Part shown: piece by piece, positions 26,601 through 34,044 of the stretch
Layout of the letters: each line of letters starts with the position of its first letter
Position numbering within the stretch: position 1 is the stretch's first letter
Origin: Microterricola viridarii
Lineage (GTDB): Bacteria > Actinomycetota > Actinomycetes > Actinomycetales > Microbacteriaceae
Assembly: GCF_001542775.1 (NCBI RefSeq)
Contig: NZ_CP014145.1
Span: 3,534,001-3,598,000, forward strand
Direction of reading: 5' to 3'
Length of the DNA: 64,000 bases
The notes under the pieces: model-generated
Seen by the model: only the letters and a program-made list of their open reading frames with translations
What the model was told of the DNA's origin: nothing
The model's database searches: none
Program-made: the position numbers and the translations under genes

Positions 26601-26805
26601 GCAGGAGTCCGACGGCCACCTGAAGAGCGCGACGTCGTCTTACCTCGACCTCAACCGCTCAACGCGCCAGCCCGGCATGTGGGGCCGCACCGGCGGCAGC
26701 AACCAGATCTGGAAGGGGCTCGCGCAGAGCGCCAACCCGGTGCTGCTCACCGTGAGCCCCGCGACCCTGCTGGTGCTCGCCGGCTTAAACCTCGACGCAG
26801 CCTGA
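23650..26805 (+). CDS. Secreted lipoprotein M66-type (StcE-like) zinc metalloprotease with lectin-like C-terminus
   Basis: A 1,051-residue exported lipoprotein. The lipobox is SLAAC (Cys29). A Pro/Glu/Ser-rich linker (about 75-210) with PEPSA/PSPEP repeats follows. The catalytic domain has HELGHSYGLGH at residues 527-537, the HExxHxxGxxH metzincin zinc site, followed by YPGW as in peptidase family M66 (StcE, a mucinase). The last part (about 905-1,030) is ricin-B-like, with CLTLDGG, a central TQRWVLD and AAQVWAQ segments, so it probably binds glycans. GGGGGG lies five bases before the ATG. It probably cleaves glycoproteins outside the cell. The microbial or host target is unknown. Confidence 0.87.
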   Translation: MPRHSSVRTPKHALLLGLAVSVCVSLAACAGLAAPQQGTVEAESSSTRSASAAPQQTAAQKHDSAKPVPSAGNPQKPATGGTERPVSGLAAPKPRPTGKPDKTPKPQPTATASPAPLPEPSATPAPEPSAKPEPQPSPEPSTKPEPEPSPEPSAAPDPAPLPEPDPKPSATPEPSPKPSATPEPSPTPTPTPPAQPKPPKPAAPALNALGFHDTTATGAERALRNDLTGALAGQVEFAQTHTIDPRGNTVRSMPTLVAERSALLLFSPLTALPAGDTVRVTASVAGVQLGELPMAEPTLIPRADMAAQNGREDVVYTLKAFTVELPWNWMKPGLELRFSAGREDGADATAPARGLLAADQIEFAAPTEIVISSIELGMLTDYPSSNDHYMFNEPEKAAADYFQTIPVAKLHLAVYEPVRLDKVIVASGKIYEAPGASDSTNAGAYDGDMRENVGKAQVSTGINLANFGITSSLMNQSQPSTFNERIIHHACGLYKSVDADPRTECHGLSGGNGMATLFSSAGNELSHELGHSYGLGHYPGWNAAAAGDAKVLNAVHHSESGWGYIAYRDRMRSNLVANRAFSPAGTEANGAYLTQNYAGQYNYHRDAMSGGENSSTLSRYTLHTGYSANVIQKALVKPVPDTAFPSGYRSWNARTGTAVDAKAADPKFTAAKPAEVGVPVFTLLGGYNPQNPAQTVLYPAFRSNYGNVFALPQSDPTSTDAARSCWMSVSYQDGRVEHTTLDARDGIKQFNINVADAAKPTGAELFCRAAGVTTQLGNSISIATDLPPMRPAVTIGGDAGYEALRAVEVAELDTALLGIANTAVPVLSSDMRLAYDSWKDDLSGLSPAARAVLERWSASVAAGQAVDDFVAAHRDALGAGDAAVTAELAALLAANGLSEGGRVALPRGGNVTVDNGLCLTLDGGTLRVSVDALKSACSDAPTQRWVLDARGAIHSEARPDLCVEAGTPVRMTACSPTNAAQVWAQESDGHLKSATSSYLDLNRSTRQPGMWGRTGGSNQIWKGLAQSANPVLLTVSPATLLVLAGLNLDAA

Positions 26806-26822
26806 CCCCCCGCCCCCCAAAT

Positions 26823-26889
26823 TCCGTTGAGAGCGGTCAAATGGCCGCTTTCCGGGCCTCCAGGTGGCCATTTGACCGCTCTCAACGGA
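26823..26889. repeat. 67-bp palindromic element, copy 1
   Basis: Two perfect 24-bp inverted arms (26823-26846 and 26866-26889; outer end TCCGTTGAGAGCGGTCAAAT) around a 19-base loop. The arms are identical to those of the copy at 62073-62139, while the loops differ. It can act as a terminator hairpin, but the arm conservation between distant copies suggests a mobile or REP-like element. Confidence 0.88.
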
Positions 26890-26892
26890 CCT

Positions 26893-26936
26893 GGGCGGCG
26901 GGCGGGCGGCGGGCGGGCGGCGGGCGGGCGGCGGGC
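26893..26936. repeat. 11-bp GC-rich tandem repeat
   Basis: Four copies of GGGCGGCGGGC in a row, directly after the palindromic element. Pure G/C with strong strand bias (G-rich on the plus strand); it could form G-quadruplex-like structure. Confidence 0.75.
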
Positions 26937-26967
26937 CGGGGCGGGATGGCGGCGGGCGGGCGACGCG

Positions 26968-26973
26968 TAGTCT
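26968..26973 (+). promoter_or_regulatory. -10 element of the CorA gene
   Basis: TAGTCT about 41 bases before the ATG at 27015. The -35 region is inside the GC-rich stretch and is not recognisable. Confidence 0.45.
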
Positions 26974-27014
26974 GGCGGGGAAGCCTCTTGGCCGCCACAA
27001 CGAAAGCAAGCGAG

Positions 27015-28118
27015 ATGTCTCAGCGACAGCACGACGGATCATCCCCGCGACGGGCCGGGTTGTTCCGCCGCGGCAGCGCCGGCCAGCCCCCCGCCGCACC
27101 GGGCACGACGCGGCGCACCACCTACGTCGTGGACGGCCGGTTGACCAGCGCGCCGCCGCACACGTCGATCGCTGACGCGCTGCGGTTCTCCCAGGAGGCG
27201 CCCGGGCGCATCGCGCTCTGCCTGTTCCCCGCTCCAACGGTCGACGACATCGCGGAACTGGCCAACGCCTGGGGCCTGCACCCGGTGCTCGTCGAAGACC
27301 TGCAGGTCGCCGGCCAGCGGCCCAAACTGGAACGCTACGGCGACGTGCTCTTCCTCGTGGTGCGGTCGGCGCGCTACGTGGATGAGGCCGAAGAGGTCGA
27401 CTTCTCCGAGTTCCATGTGCTCGTGCGCCCGAACTCGGTGGCGGTGCTCTGCCAGGACGGCCGATGGGTCGACGGCTCGGATGACGCCACGCTGCCGCGC
27501 AACGCCGAGACTGCCGATCACACGCTGCTCGACGACGCGGAGCTGCTTGGGCTCGGGCCGGAGGCGGTCGTCTACCGGTTGCTTGACGTGATCGTCGACG
27601 GCTACACCCCGGTGCTGCGCGGCCTCGCGATCGACCAGGAGCAGATCGAGCGGCAGGTGTTCAGCGGCGACGCCGCCGTCGCCGAACGCATCTACCGGCT
27701 GAGCCAGGAGGTCATCGACCTGCGGCACGCGACATCCTCTCTGGTGGATGTGGTGGCGGCGCTGCGGAAGGGCTTCGACCGCTACGGGATCCCCGACGCG
27801 CTGCAGACGTACCTGCAGGATGTGGCCGATCATCTGACGCTGGTCGATGGGCGCGTCTCCGAGCTGCGCGATTCGCTCTCGCAGATCTTGAACGTGAACG
27901 CGACGCTGGTCTCCCAGCGGCAGAACGAAGACATGAAGAAGATCTCGGGCTGGGCGGCGATCCTGTTCGCCCCGACCCTGATCGCCGCCGTCTACGGCAT
28001 GAACTTCGACAATATGCCCGAGCTGCACTGGGCCTTCGGCTACCCGCTCGCCGTCGGTGGCATGATCGCGTTCGCTGCGGCGCTCTACCTCACCTTCAAG
28101 CGCAAGAAGTGGATGTAG
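27015..28118 (+). CDS. corA: CorA family magnesium/cobalt transporter
   Basis: Inner-membrane Mg2+/Co2+ channel of 367 residues. The cytoplasmic N-terminal domain (about 35-290) includes HPVLVEDLQ and the long stalk helix ending in RQNEDMKKISGWAAI. Two C-terminal membrane helices flank the signature YGMNF (GMN at 328-330), and the C-terminus is basic (KRKKWM), as in all CorA proteins. A longer open frame extends upstream, but the ATG at 27015 fits the conserved length and lies downstream of the likely promoter. The first 30 residues are a poorly conserved basic tail. It is transcribed alone. Confidence 0.92.
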   Translation: MSQRQHDGSSPRRAGLFRRGSAGQPPAAPGTTRRTTYVVDGRLTSAPPHTSIADALRFSQEAPGRIALCLFPAPTVDDIAELANAWGLHPVLVEDLQVAGQRPKLERYGDVLFLVVRSARYVDEAEEVDFSEFHVLVRPNSVAVLCQDGRWVDGSDDATLPRNAETADHTLLDDAELLGLGPEAVVYRLLDVIVDGYTPVLRGLAIDQEQIERQVFSGDAAVAERIYRLSQEVIDLRHATSSLVDVVAALRKGFDRYGIPDALQTYLQDVADHLTLVDGRVSELRDSLSQILNVNATLVSQRQNEDMKKISGWAAILFAPTLIAAVYGMNFDNMPELHWAFGYPLAVGGMIAFAAALYLTFKRKKWM

Positions 28119-28168
28119 CGCCCGCGCCCATCCGAGACTCCTTAACCGGGTGTTGGAGCTGGGCGCGA

Positions 28169-28174
28169 TAAGGT
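28169..28174 (+). promoter_or_regulatory. Leaderless-type -10 element of the DUF3151 gene
   Basis: TAAGGT followed by five bases and GTG at 28180. The same GCGATAAGGT string precedes the chorismate mutase gene at 32190-32198. Confidence 0.5.
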
Positions 28175-28179
28175 GGAGT

Positions 28180-28692
28180 GTGACTGGCGACAACTCGCTC
28201 GGCCCTGCCGAGACAGAACTGCCCGACGCGCCCGCTGTGCGTGAGGCGCTCGCTTCAGCGAATCGTGACGAGGTCGCGGACCTCGCCCTCCAGCATCCGG
28301 AATCCCCTTTGGTCTGGGCCGAGCTCTCGGACATCGCCCACGCCGATGGGCGCCTGCTCGACGCCTACGCCTATGCCTCCGTCGCCCACGCGCGCGGACT
28401 CGACGCCCTCGCGGCCGCCGGCTGGCACCCCGGCGACGCCGTCTCGTGGTCGCATCGCTCCAACCGCGGCGCCCTGCGCGCCGCCTACGCGCTGCGCCGC
28501 GCGGCCAGCGCCATCGGCGCACACGACGAGGCCGACCGCCTGGGTGACTTCCTGCAGGGCGTCGATCCAGAGGCCGTGCAGCGCATCGAGATGAAGTACA
28601 CCACCACCCAGCTCTTGCCGGTGATCACACCCGAGATGCTCGCGGCAGCGCAGCCGCCCACTGAAGCCTTTGTCATCCGAGGAGAGGACTAG
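28180..28692 (+). CDS. DUF3151 family protein
   Basis: A 170-residue soluble protein from GTG 28180; an in-frame GTG at 28150 would add ten residues. It is Ala-rich and helical, with a conserved central stretch GWHPGDAVSWSHRSNRGALRAAYALRRAASAIGAHDEADRLGDFL that suggests a TPR-like helix pair. DUF3151 proteins are found next to purA in many actinobacteria, and here the stop lies only six bases before the purA ATG, so the two are an operon. No catalytic motif is visible. The function is unknown; a role tied to purine synthesis is only suggested by the neighbourhood. Confidence 0.78.
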   Translation: MTGDNSLGPAETELPDAPAVREALASANRDEVADLALQHPESPLVWAELSDIAHADGRLLDAYAYASVAHARGLDALAAAGWHPGDAVSWSHRSNRGALRAAYALRRAASAIGAHDEADRLGDFLQGVDPEAVQRIEMKYTTTQLLPVITPEMLAAAQPPTEAFVIRGED

Positions 28693-28698
28693 CAACAC

Positions 28699-29985
28699 AT
28701 GCCAGCAATCGTTTTGATCGGCGCCCAATGGGGCGACGAGGGCAAGGGCAAGGCGACCGACCTGCTCGGCTCGCGCGTCGACTACGTCGTCAAGTTCAAC
28801 GGCGGGAACAACGCCGGACACACGGTGGTCGTCGGCAGCGAGAAGTATGCGCTGCACCTGCTGCCCTCCGGCATCCTGACCCCCAACGTCACGCCCGTCA
28901 TCTCCAACGGTGTTGTCGTCGACATCGAGGTGCTGTTCGAGGAGCTCGACGCCCTCGAGTCGCGCGGCGTCGACGTCTCCAAGCTCAAGGTGAGCGCCAA
29001 CGCGCACGTCATCACCCAGTACCACCGCACGCTCGACAAGGTCACCGAGCGCTTCCTCGGCAAGCGCCAGATCGGCACCACCGGTCGCGGCATCGGCCCG
29101 AGCTACGCCGACAAGATCAACCGCGTCGGCATCCGCATCCAGGACCTCTTCGACGAGAACATCCTGCGGCAGAAGGTCGAGGGCGCCCTCGACCAGAAGA
29201 ATCACCTGCTGGTCAAGGTCTACAACCGTCGCGCCATTTCGGTCGATGAGATCGTTGACGAGCTGCTCAGCTACGCCGAGCGCCTGCGCCCGATGGTCGA
29301 CGACACCGCGCTCACGCTGCACCAGGCGCTCGAGGCCGGCAAGACCGTGCTGTTCGAGGGCGGCCAGGCCACGATGCTGGATGTCGACCACGGCACCTAC
29401 CCGTTCGTCACCTCGTCGAACGCAACCTCCGGCGGCGCCGTCACCGGCTCTGGCATCGCACCGAACAAGATCGACCGCGTGATCGCCGTCGTCAAGGCGT
29501 ACACGACCCGCGTCGGCGCCGGCCCGTTCCCGACCGAGCTGTTCGACGAGTCCGGCGAGTTCCTGCGCTCCAACGGCTTCGAGTTCGGCACCACCACCGG
29601 TCGCCCGCGCCGCTGTGGCTGGTACGACGCCCCGATCGCCCGCTACACGGCGCGCATCAACGGTGTCACCGACTTCGTGCTCACCAAGCTCGACGTGCTC
29701 ACCGGTCTGGAGACCATCCCGGTCTGCGTCGCCTACGACGTCGACGGCGTGCGCCACGACGAGGTGCCCGTGTCGCAGTCGGACTTCCACCACGCCACCC
29801 CGATCTACGAGGAGTTCCCCGGCTGGACCGAGGACATCACGGGCGCGCGCACATTCGAGGACCTGCCCAAGAACGCGCAGGACTACGTGCTCGCCATCGA
29901 GGCGATCAGCGGCTCGCGCATGTCGGTCATCGGCGTCGGCCCCGGCCGCGACGAGATCATCGTGCGTCACGATCTGATCGACTAG
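28699..29985 (+). CDS. purA: Adenylosuccinate synthetase
   Basis: Makes adenylosuccinate from IMP, aspartate and GTP, the first committed step to AMP. It has the normal length of 428 residues. The N-terminal GTP/IMP loop [12 protein letters not shown] (7-18) carries the catalytic Asp13, and His41 lies in NNAGHTVV. The later [12 protein letters not shown] segment matches the aspartate/IMP site. GAGGAGAG precedes the ATG. It follows the DUF3151 gene in an operon and ends before a strong hairpin terminator. The genes purL, purQ and purS lie about 15-23 kb downstream on the other strand. Confidence 0.97.
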   Translation: MPAIVLIGAQWGDEGKGKATDLLGSRVDYVVKFNGGNNAGHTVVVGSEKYALHLLPSGILTPNVTPVISNGVVVDIEVLFEELDALESRGVDVSKLKVSANAHVITQYHRTLDKVTERFLGKRQIGTTGRGIGPSYADKINRVGIRIQDLFDENILRQKVEGALDQKNHLLVKVYNRRAISVDEIVDELLSYAERLRPMVDDTALTLHQALEAGKTVLFEGGQATMLDVDHGTYPFVTSSNATSGGAVTGSGIAPNKIDRVIAVVKAYTTRVGAGPFPTELFDESGEFLRSNGFEFGTTTGRPRRCGWYDAPIARYTARINGVTDFVLTKLDVLTGLETIPVCVAYDVDGVRHDEVPVSQSDFHHATPIYEEFPGWTEDITGARTFEDLPKNAQDYVLAIEAISGSRMSVIGVGPGRDEIIVRHDLID

Positions 29986-30001
29986 GTCGAGCCTGATTCA
30001 C

Positions 30002-30044
30002 CGGATGCCGGTGCCGCCCGTTTCACGGGAGGCACCGGCATCCG
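30002..30044. terminator. Bidirectional hairpin terminator
   Basis: Perfect 14-bp arms (30002-30015 and 30031-30044) with an inner CCCG/CGGG stem, between the convergent purA and TSUP permease genes. No long T-tract. Confidence 0.75.
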
Positions 30045-30092
30045 TCGCTTAACAAGCCCGCGGCCGTGGTGCGCCGGGGCAGCCCGCGCCGG

Positions 30093-30833
30093 TCAGCCGA
30101 GCAGCTCGAGCGCGCCGTCGACGACGGCCGCGGTGCCGCCGAGGTAGGCGATCCAGATCACGGCGGTGCGGGCAGCGCGGTGGCTGATGCGGGTATGAAG
30201 CAGCTCGCCGAGGCCGAGCCCGGCCAGCAGTGCCAGCACGACGAACAGCCAACTGCTGGCTTCCAATTGGGGGAGTGCCCCGCCTGAGAAGACGAACTTG
30301 GTCAGCAGCGAAGCCGAGCCGATCACCACGAAATAGGGCTGCAGCGTCGCCGCGAACTGCGCCTGCGGCCAACGGGTCAACACCGCGTAGACGCTGAGGG
30401 CCGGGCCGCCGACGCCGGCGGCGGTGTTCATGAACCCGGATGCCGCCCCGGCGACTATCGCGGCCGGGCGGCGGGGGATCGTGTGCTCGGTGCGGGTGAC
30501 GACGAGCGAGACGGTGAGCGCGGCGATCACGAGGAGGCCGACACCGAGCTGCAGCTGGGGGCCGCCGAGCGTTGCCGCGAGCAGCGATCCGGGAACGATC
30601 GCCAGCAGGGCGGGCACCGCGAGCCAGACAAAGGTGCGCCACTCGATGTGCTTCCAGACCCGGGGGATGATCAGCAGCGAGGAGAGCACCCCGCAGAGGT
30701 TCACGATGAGCACGCCGTCGAACGGCCCGAGCAGGATCACGAGCATGGGGGAGACCACAAGCGCGAAGCCCATGCCGGTGATGCGTTGGGCGAAGGCGCC
30801 GAGCAGAACAGAGACGACGACCAGCGCGAACAT
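30093..30833 (-). CDS. TSUP (TauE/SafE) family membrane permease
   Basis: Integral membrane protein of 246 residues with about eight membrane segments. The two halves each begin with the family's glycine-rich motif: GAFAQRITGMGFALVVSP at the N-terminus and GAASGFMNTAAGVGGPALSVY in the middle. TSUP proteins move organosulfur compounds, sulfite or sulfonates across the cytoplasmic membrane; the substrate here cannot be told. It is a single gene. A TACGCT -10 element ends six bases before the ATG, so a leaderless transcript is likely. Confidence 0.87.
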   Translation of the reverse strand: MFALVVVSVLLGAFAQRITGMGFALVVSPMLVILLGPFDGVLIVNLCGVLSSLLIIPRVWKHIEWRTFVWLAVPALLAIVPGSLLAATLGGPQLQLGVGLLVIAALTVSLVVTRTEHTIPRRPAAIVAGAASGFMNTAAGVGGPALSVYAVLTRWPQAQFAATLQPYFVVIGSASLLTKFVFSGGALPQLEASSWLFVVLALLAGLGLGELLHTRISHRAARTAVIWIAYLGGTAAVVDGALELLG

Positions 30834-30839
30834 CGTCCC

Positions 30840-30845
30840 AGCGTA
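30840..30845 (-). promoter_or_regulatory. Leaderless-type -10 element of the TSUP gene
   Basis: TACGCT on the minus strand, then six bases and the ATG at 30833. Confidence 0.55.
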
Positions 30846-31165
30846 GTGCGGCGTAAGGGGCGGTCAGTGCCCGCCGTTTGCCGCCGCGGCATCCGGCTGC
30901 GCAATGCTTTGAGCCGGACCGCAGTGCGCCCCCGCCTTGAGACCATCCACGGCCGCTTCCTCCCGCTGCAGCCGCTGCGCGCGTAGCCGGTCTGCGGATG
31001 CGCCGGCCGATCGGCGCCGTTTCGGGCCAATGCCTCGGCGTGTCGCCCGTGGCATCCGCTGAGCGGCTACTCGGCCAAGCACTCGCCGCCCGCGCATCTC
31101 GGCCAATGTTCGGCGTGTTTCGGACAGCGCGCTCTCCGGCGCCCCGCGCGGGCTCCGAGCGGCGG

Positions 31166-31171
31166 TAACGT
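31166..31171 (+). promoter_or_regulatory. Leaderless-type -10 element of the EamA gene
   Basis: TAACGT followed by six bases and the ATG at 31178. Confidence 0.55.
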
Positions 31172-31177
31172 CGTGGA

Positions 31178-32140
31178 ATGACCAACGCACCGGCACAGAA
31201 CCGAAGCTACAGCCCGGTGTCGATCACGCTGCAATTCCTCGCGATGGGCGCGATCTGGGGCTCCAGCTTCCTGTTCATGAAGGTCGCCCTCGACGGGGTG
31301 AGCTTCGGCCAGATCGCCTGGTCGCGGCTGGTGCTCGGCGGCCTCACGCTCGGCCTGATCGTTTTGGCCACCCAGCCGCGAGTGGCCGGTGGACCCGTGC
31401 TGCCGCGCGAGAAGATCGTCTGGCTGCACTTCACGGTGATCGCGATCACCGGATGCGTGGTGCCGCACTTGCTCTTCGCCTGGGCCGAGCAGTACGTCTC
31501 GTCGAGCCTGGCCAGCATCTACAACGCCGTCACGCCCATCATGACGGCGCTGATGGCCACCCTCGCGTTCCGGGTCGAGAAGCTCGACCGCGGCCAGATC
31601 ACGGGCATCGCCGTCGGCATCCTGGGCGTCATCGTGATCATCGCGCCCTGGCAGTACACCGCCCTGACCGGTTCGCTCTGGGGGCAGCTCGCCTGCATCG
31701 GCGCGGCCACCTGCTACGGCTTCACCTTCGGCTACACCCGCAAGTTCCTGAGCGCGCGGCCGATCGCCGGCGCCACCTTCGCGTTCCTGAACATCGGCAT
31801 CGGCGGCGTGATCATGCTGCTCCTCACCCCGGTGCTGGCCTGGCATCCGGTCGCCCTGAACTGGCCCATCGTGCTCAGCCTGCTCGCGCTCGGCGCCCTC
31901 GGCACCGGCCTCGCCTACATCTGGAACATCAACGTGCTGCGCGCCTGGGGCCCGACGAACGCGTCGACGGTCACCTACGTCACACCGGTCGTCGGCGTGC
32001 TGCTCGGCGTGCTGATCCTGGGGGAGCGCTTCGGCTGGCACGAGCCGCTCGGCGCCGCCTGCGTGCTGCTCGGCATCCTGCTCGCCCAGCGCCGGCTGCG
32101 CTTCGGCCGTCGGGTGCAGACTGCACCCGCTTCCGCGTAG
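31178..32140 (+). CDS. EamA/DMT family transporter
   Basis: Drug/metabolite transporter of 320 residues with ten predicted membrane segments built from two EamA repeats. The first begins with AIWGSSFLFMKVALDG near residue 24, the second with SLWGQLACIGAATCYGFTF near 165, each followed by a conserved R or Y...T segment. Members export amino acids, metabolites or drugs; specificity cannot be inferred. It is a single gene with a -10 element six bases before its ATG and no ribosome site. Confidence 0.9.
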   Translation: MTNAPAQNRSYSPVSITLQFLAMGAIWGSSFLFMKVALDGVSFGQIAWSRLVLGGLTLGLIVLATQPRVAGGPVLPREKIVWLHFTVIAITGCVVPHLLFAWAEQYVSSSLASIYNAVTPIMTALMATLAFRVEKLDRGQITGIAVGILGVIVIIAPWQYTALTGSLWGQLACIGAATCYGFTFGYTRKFLSARPIAGATFAFLNIGIGGVIMLLLTPVLAWHPVALNWPIVLSLLALGALGTGLAYIWNINVLRAWGPTNASTVTYVTPVVGVLLGVLILGERFGWHEPLGAACVLLGILLAQRRLRFGRRVQTAPASA

Positions 32141-32192
32141 CGCGGCCGGCCGTCGCCGGGCGGTCGCGAACGCCCGGCACAACCGCGGGCGA

Positions 32193-32198
32193 TAAGGT
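32193..32198 (+). promoter_or_regulatory. Leaderless-type -10 element of the chorismate mutase gene
   Basis: TAAGGT followed by six bases and the ATG at 32205. Confidence 0.55.
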
Positions 32199-32204
32199 CG
32201 ATGC

Positions 32205-32525
32205 ATGGCAGCAGACGAGCGCGAGGCGCGCGAAGAACTCAACGGCATCCGCATGAGCATCGACAACATCGATGCCGCGCTCATCCACATGCTCGCCGAG
32301 CGCTTCAAGTACACCCAGCGCGTCGGTCGGCTGAAGGCCGATCACGGTCTGCCGCCCACCGACCCCGATCGTGAGCGCCGCCAGATCGCGCGGCTGCGCG
32401 CCCTCGCCGAGGAGTCCCACCTCGACCCCGCTTTCGCCGAGAAGTGGTTCAACTTCGTCGTCGCCGAGGTGATCCAGCACCACGAGGAGATCGCCGGGGC
32501 CAACGGCTCCGCCGAGACAGAATGA
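32205..32525 (+). CDS. Chorismate mutase, AroQ type
   Basis: Small all-helical enzyme of 106 residues that converts chorismate to prephenate on the way to Phe and Tyr. The AroQ pattern is visible: an N-terminal helix with R16, S18 and IDNIDAALIHMLAERFKY, then RVGRLKADHGLPPTDPDRE with the conserved Arg/Lys of the active site, and a C-terminal helix. It is a stand-alone mutase without a prephenate dehydratase domain. Its stop overlaps the start of the downstream SDR gene by 4 bp, so the pair is cotranscribed; the reason for the pairing is not evident. Confidence 0.92.
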   Translation: MAADEREAREELNGIRMSIDNIDAALIHMLAERFKYTQRVGRLKADHGLPPTDPDRERRQIARLRALAEESHLDPAFAEKWFNFVVAEVIQHHEEIAGANGSAETE

Positions 32526-33478
32526 CGGCAGCCGGCAGCTGGAACCCGAGCGAACTCCCTTCGCAGCGGGGCAAGACCGTCGTCGTGACCGGCGCCAACG
32601 CCGGCCTCGGTTACTTTGCCAGCGAGCAGCTCGCCCGCGCCGGCGCGCACGTCGTGCTGGCCTGCCGCAACGCCGAGCGAGCGGATGCCGCGGCGCGCGC
32701 GATCCGCGTGCGGGTTCCCGGTGCGACGCTGAGCACGGTGCCGCTCGACGTCTCCTCCCTCGACTCTGTTGCTGCGGCATCCGCCCGCCTGGCCGAGCTC
32801 GACCGCATCGACGCCCTCGTGCTCAACGCCGGAATCGTGCACCCGCCACGCACCGCGCAGCTCAGCATCGACGGCCACGAGCTGGTGCTGGCCACCAACT
32901 ACCTCGGCCACTTCGCGCTGACGGCGCAGCTGATGCCGGTGCTGCAGCAGACGCCGGGGAGTCGGGTCGTCGCGCTGGGCTCGATGATCTCGCGGCTGAT
33001 GGACTCGCCGCTCACCGACCTGCAGCTGGCCGGCGGTTACAACCCGTGGCGGGCGTACGCGCAGTCCAAGATCGCGATGCAGGTGTTCGGCTTCGAGCTG
33101 GACCGCCGGCTCGCCGCCGCGGCCGGCGCCTCCGGAATTGGCGAGGACGCCCGGGCCAGCGCGCTCGTCGCCCACCCGGGCTACTCGATCGGCGGCCGCT
33201 CGCCACGCGTGCCCGGCGTCAACGAGCCCCGAGCGCTCAAGCGCTTCGTGGACAACCTGCAGGCGCCCATGGCGCAGGGCAAGGACCGCGGCGCGTGGCC
33301 GATCGTGCGCGCCGTCGCCGACCCGCAGGCGCACGGCGGCCAGTACTGGGGCCCGCGCTTCCTGACCAAGGGCGAGCCGGCGCTGCAGCACCCGACCGCC
33401 ACCAGCACCGACCGCGCGATCGCGGCCCGGGTGTGGGCCGAGTCCGAGCATCTCAGCGGGGCCCGCTTCACCCTCTAG
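32522..33478 (+). CDS. Short-chain dehydrogenase/reductase family protein
   Basis: NAD(P)-dependent oxidoreductase of 318 residues. The cofactor motif TGANAGLG is at about 23-30, the NAG segment (LVLNAGIV) near 100, and the catalytic YxxxK is YAQSK near 175, with a Ser upstream in LGSMISR. The layout resembles the retinol-dehydrogenase/WWOX-like group of SDRs. The ATG overlaps the chorismate mutase stop (ATGA). The substrate is not predictable. A strong hairpin terminator follows. Confidence 0.88.
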   Translation: MTAAGSWNPSELPSQRGKTVVVTGANAGLGYFASEQLARAGAHVVLACRNAERADAAARAIRVRVPGATLSTVPLDVSSLDSVAAASARLAELDRIDALVLNAGIVHPPRTAQLSIDGHELVLATNYLGHFALTAQLMPVLQQTPGSRVVALGSMISRLMDSPLTDLQLAGGYNPWRAYAQSKIAMQVFGFELDRRLAAAAGASGIGEDARASALVAHPGYSIGGRSPRVPGVNEPRALKRFVDNLQAPMAQGKDRGAWPIVRAVADPQAHGGQYWGPRFLTKGEPALQHPTATSTDRAIAARVWAESEHLSGARFTL

Positions 33479-33491
33479 TCGACGCTCCGCC

Positions 33492-33545
33492 GGCGCAAAA
33501 ACGCGTGCCGGCACGCGTTCTTGTGCCGGCACGCGTTTTCGCGCC
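33492..33545. terminator. Bidirectional hairpin terminator
   Basis: 22-bp arms (33492-33513 and 33524-33545) with one mismatch and a 10-base loop, between the convergent SDR and RidA genes. A third partial copy of the arm (GAACGCGTGCCGAAGCGCC, from 33558) follows. A and T runs of four or five bases in the stem serve both directions. Confidence 0.82.
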
Positions 33546-33586
33546 TGCGGAGGTGAAGAACGCGTGCCGAAGCGCCGCGTGGGTCG

Positions 33587-33973
33587 CTAGGCCGTCGGCA
33601 GCGCCACGACGACGTCGATCTCGACCAGGATGTTGGCGAGGTCGCTGCCGACCGTCGTGCGCACCGGGTAGGGCTCGCTGAAGAATCCGGCGTAGGCCAC
33701 GTTGTACTCGGCGAAGTCGCGGTGCAGGTGCTGCAGGTGCGCGGTGGTCTTCACGACGTCGTCCATCGTGGCGCCGACCTCGTTCAGCACGGCCTGGATG
33801 TTGCGCAGCACCTGGGCGGTCTGCTCGGCGACGCCGCCGGGCACCACCTCGCCGGTCGCCGGGTCCTGCGGGCCGAAACCGGCGGTGAACAGGAAGCCGT
33901 TGGCGACGACGCCGTGGCTGTAGGGGCCGGCCGGCTTCGGGGCGTTCGGGATGGTGATGGCCTGCTTGATCAT
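33587..33973 (-). CDS. RidA family enamine/imine deaminase
   Basis: A 128-residue member of the YjgF/YER057c/UK114 family. It hydrolyses reactive enamine/imine intermediates such as 2-aminoacrylate released by PLP enzymes. Arg105 in PVRTTVG and Glu118 in VEIDVV match the conserved carboxylate-binding Arg and nearby Glu, and the start PNAPKPAGPYSHGV is canonical. AAGGAA precedes the ATG. It is next to the IclR gene and the catabolic cluster that includes a PLP ammonia-lyase, a natural source of enamines, so it probably belongs to that cluster. Confidence 0.92.
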   Translation of the reverse strand: MIKQAITIPNAPKPAGPYSHGVVANGFLFTAGFGPQDPATGEVVPGGVAEQTAQVLRNIQAVLNEVGATMDDVVKTTAHLQHLHRDFAEYNVAYAGFFSEPYPVRTTVGSDLANILVEIDVVVALPTA

Positions 33974-34044
33974 AAGAGTTCCTTACGGTGTGGGGTTTTT
34001 CCAGTATGGGGGCGGATGCCGCGACTGCCGTCATCCGGCCGATC

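Larger units (their letters stand above)
26806..27014. other. Intergenic region with palindromic element and GC tandem repeat
   Basis: The region between the metalloprotease and the CorA gene. It holds the 67-bp palindrome (26823-26889), an 11-bp tandem repeat (26893-26936) and the CorA promoter. No gene is supported. Confidence 0.6.
30834..31177. other. 344-bp intergenic region with a duplicated motif
   Basis: No gene is supported. Apart from the two divergent -10 elements at its ends, it contains an imperfect duplication: CGGGCCAATGCCTCGGCGTG at 31023 and TCGGCCAATGTTCGGCGTGT at 31099, 76 bp apart. Its role is unknown; it could be a regulator site pair for the divergent permease and EamA genes or decayed DNA. 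Confidence 0.4.

Noticed and set aside
26823..26889. Integron attC or transposon end
   Set aside because: No integrase or transposase nearby, no attC consensus core sites, no target-site duplication; the arms fit a hairpin element better.
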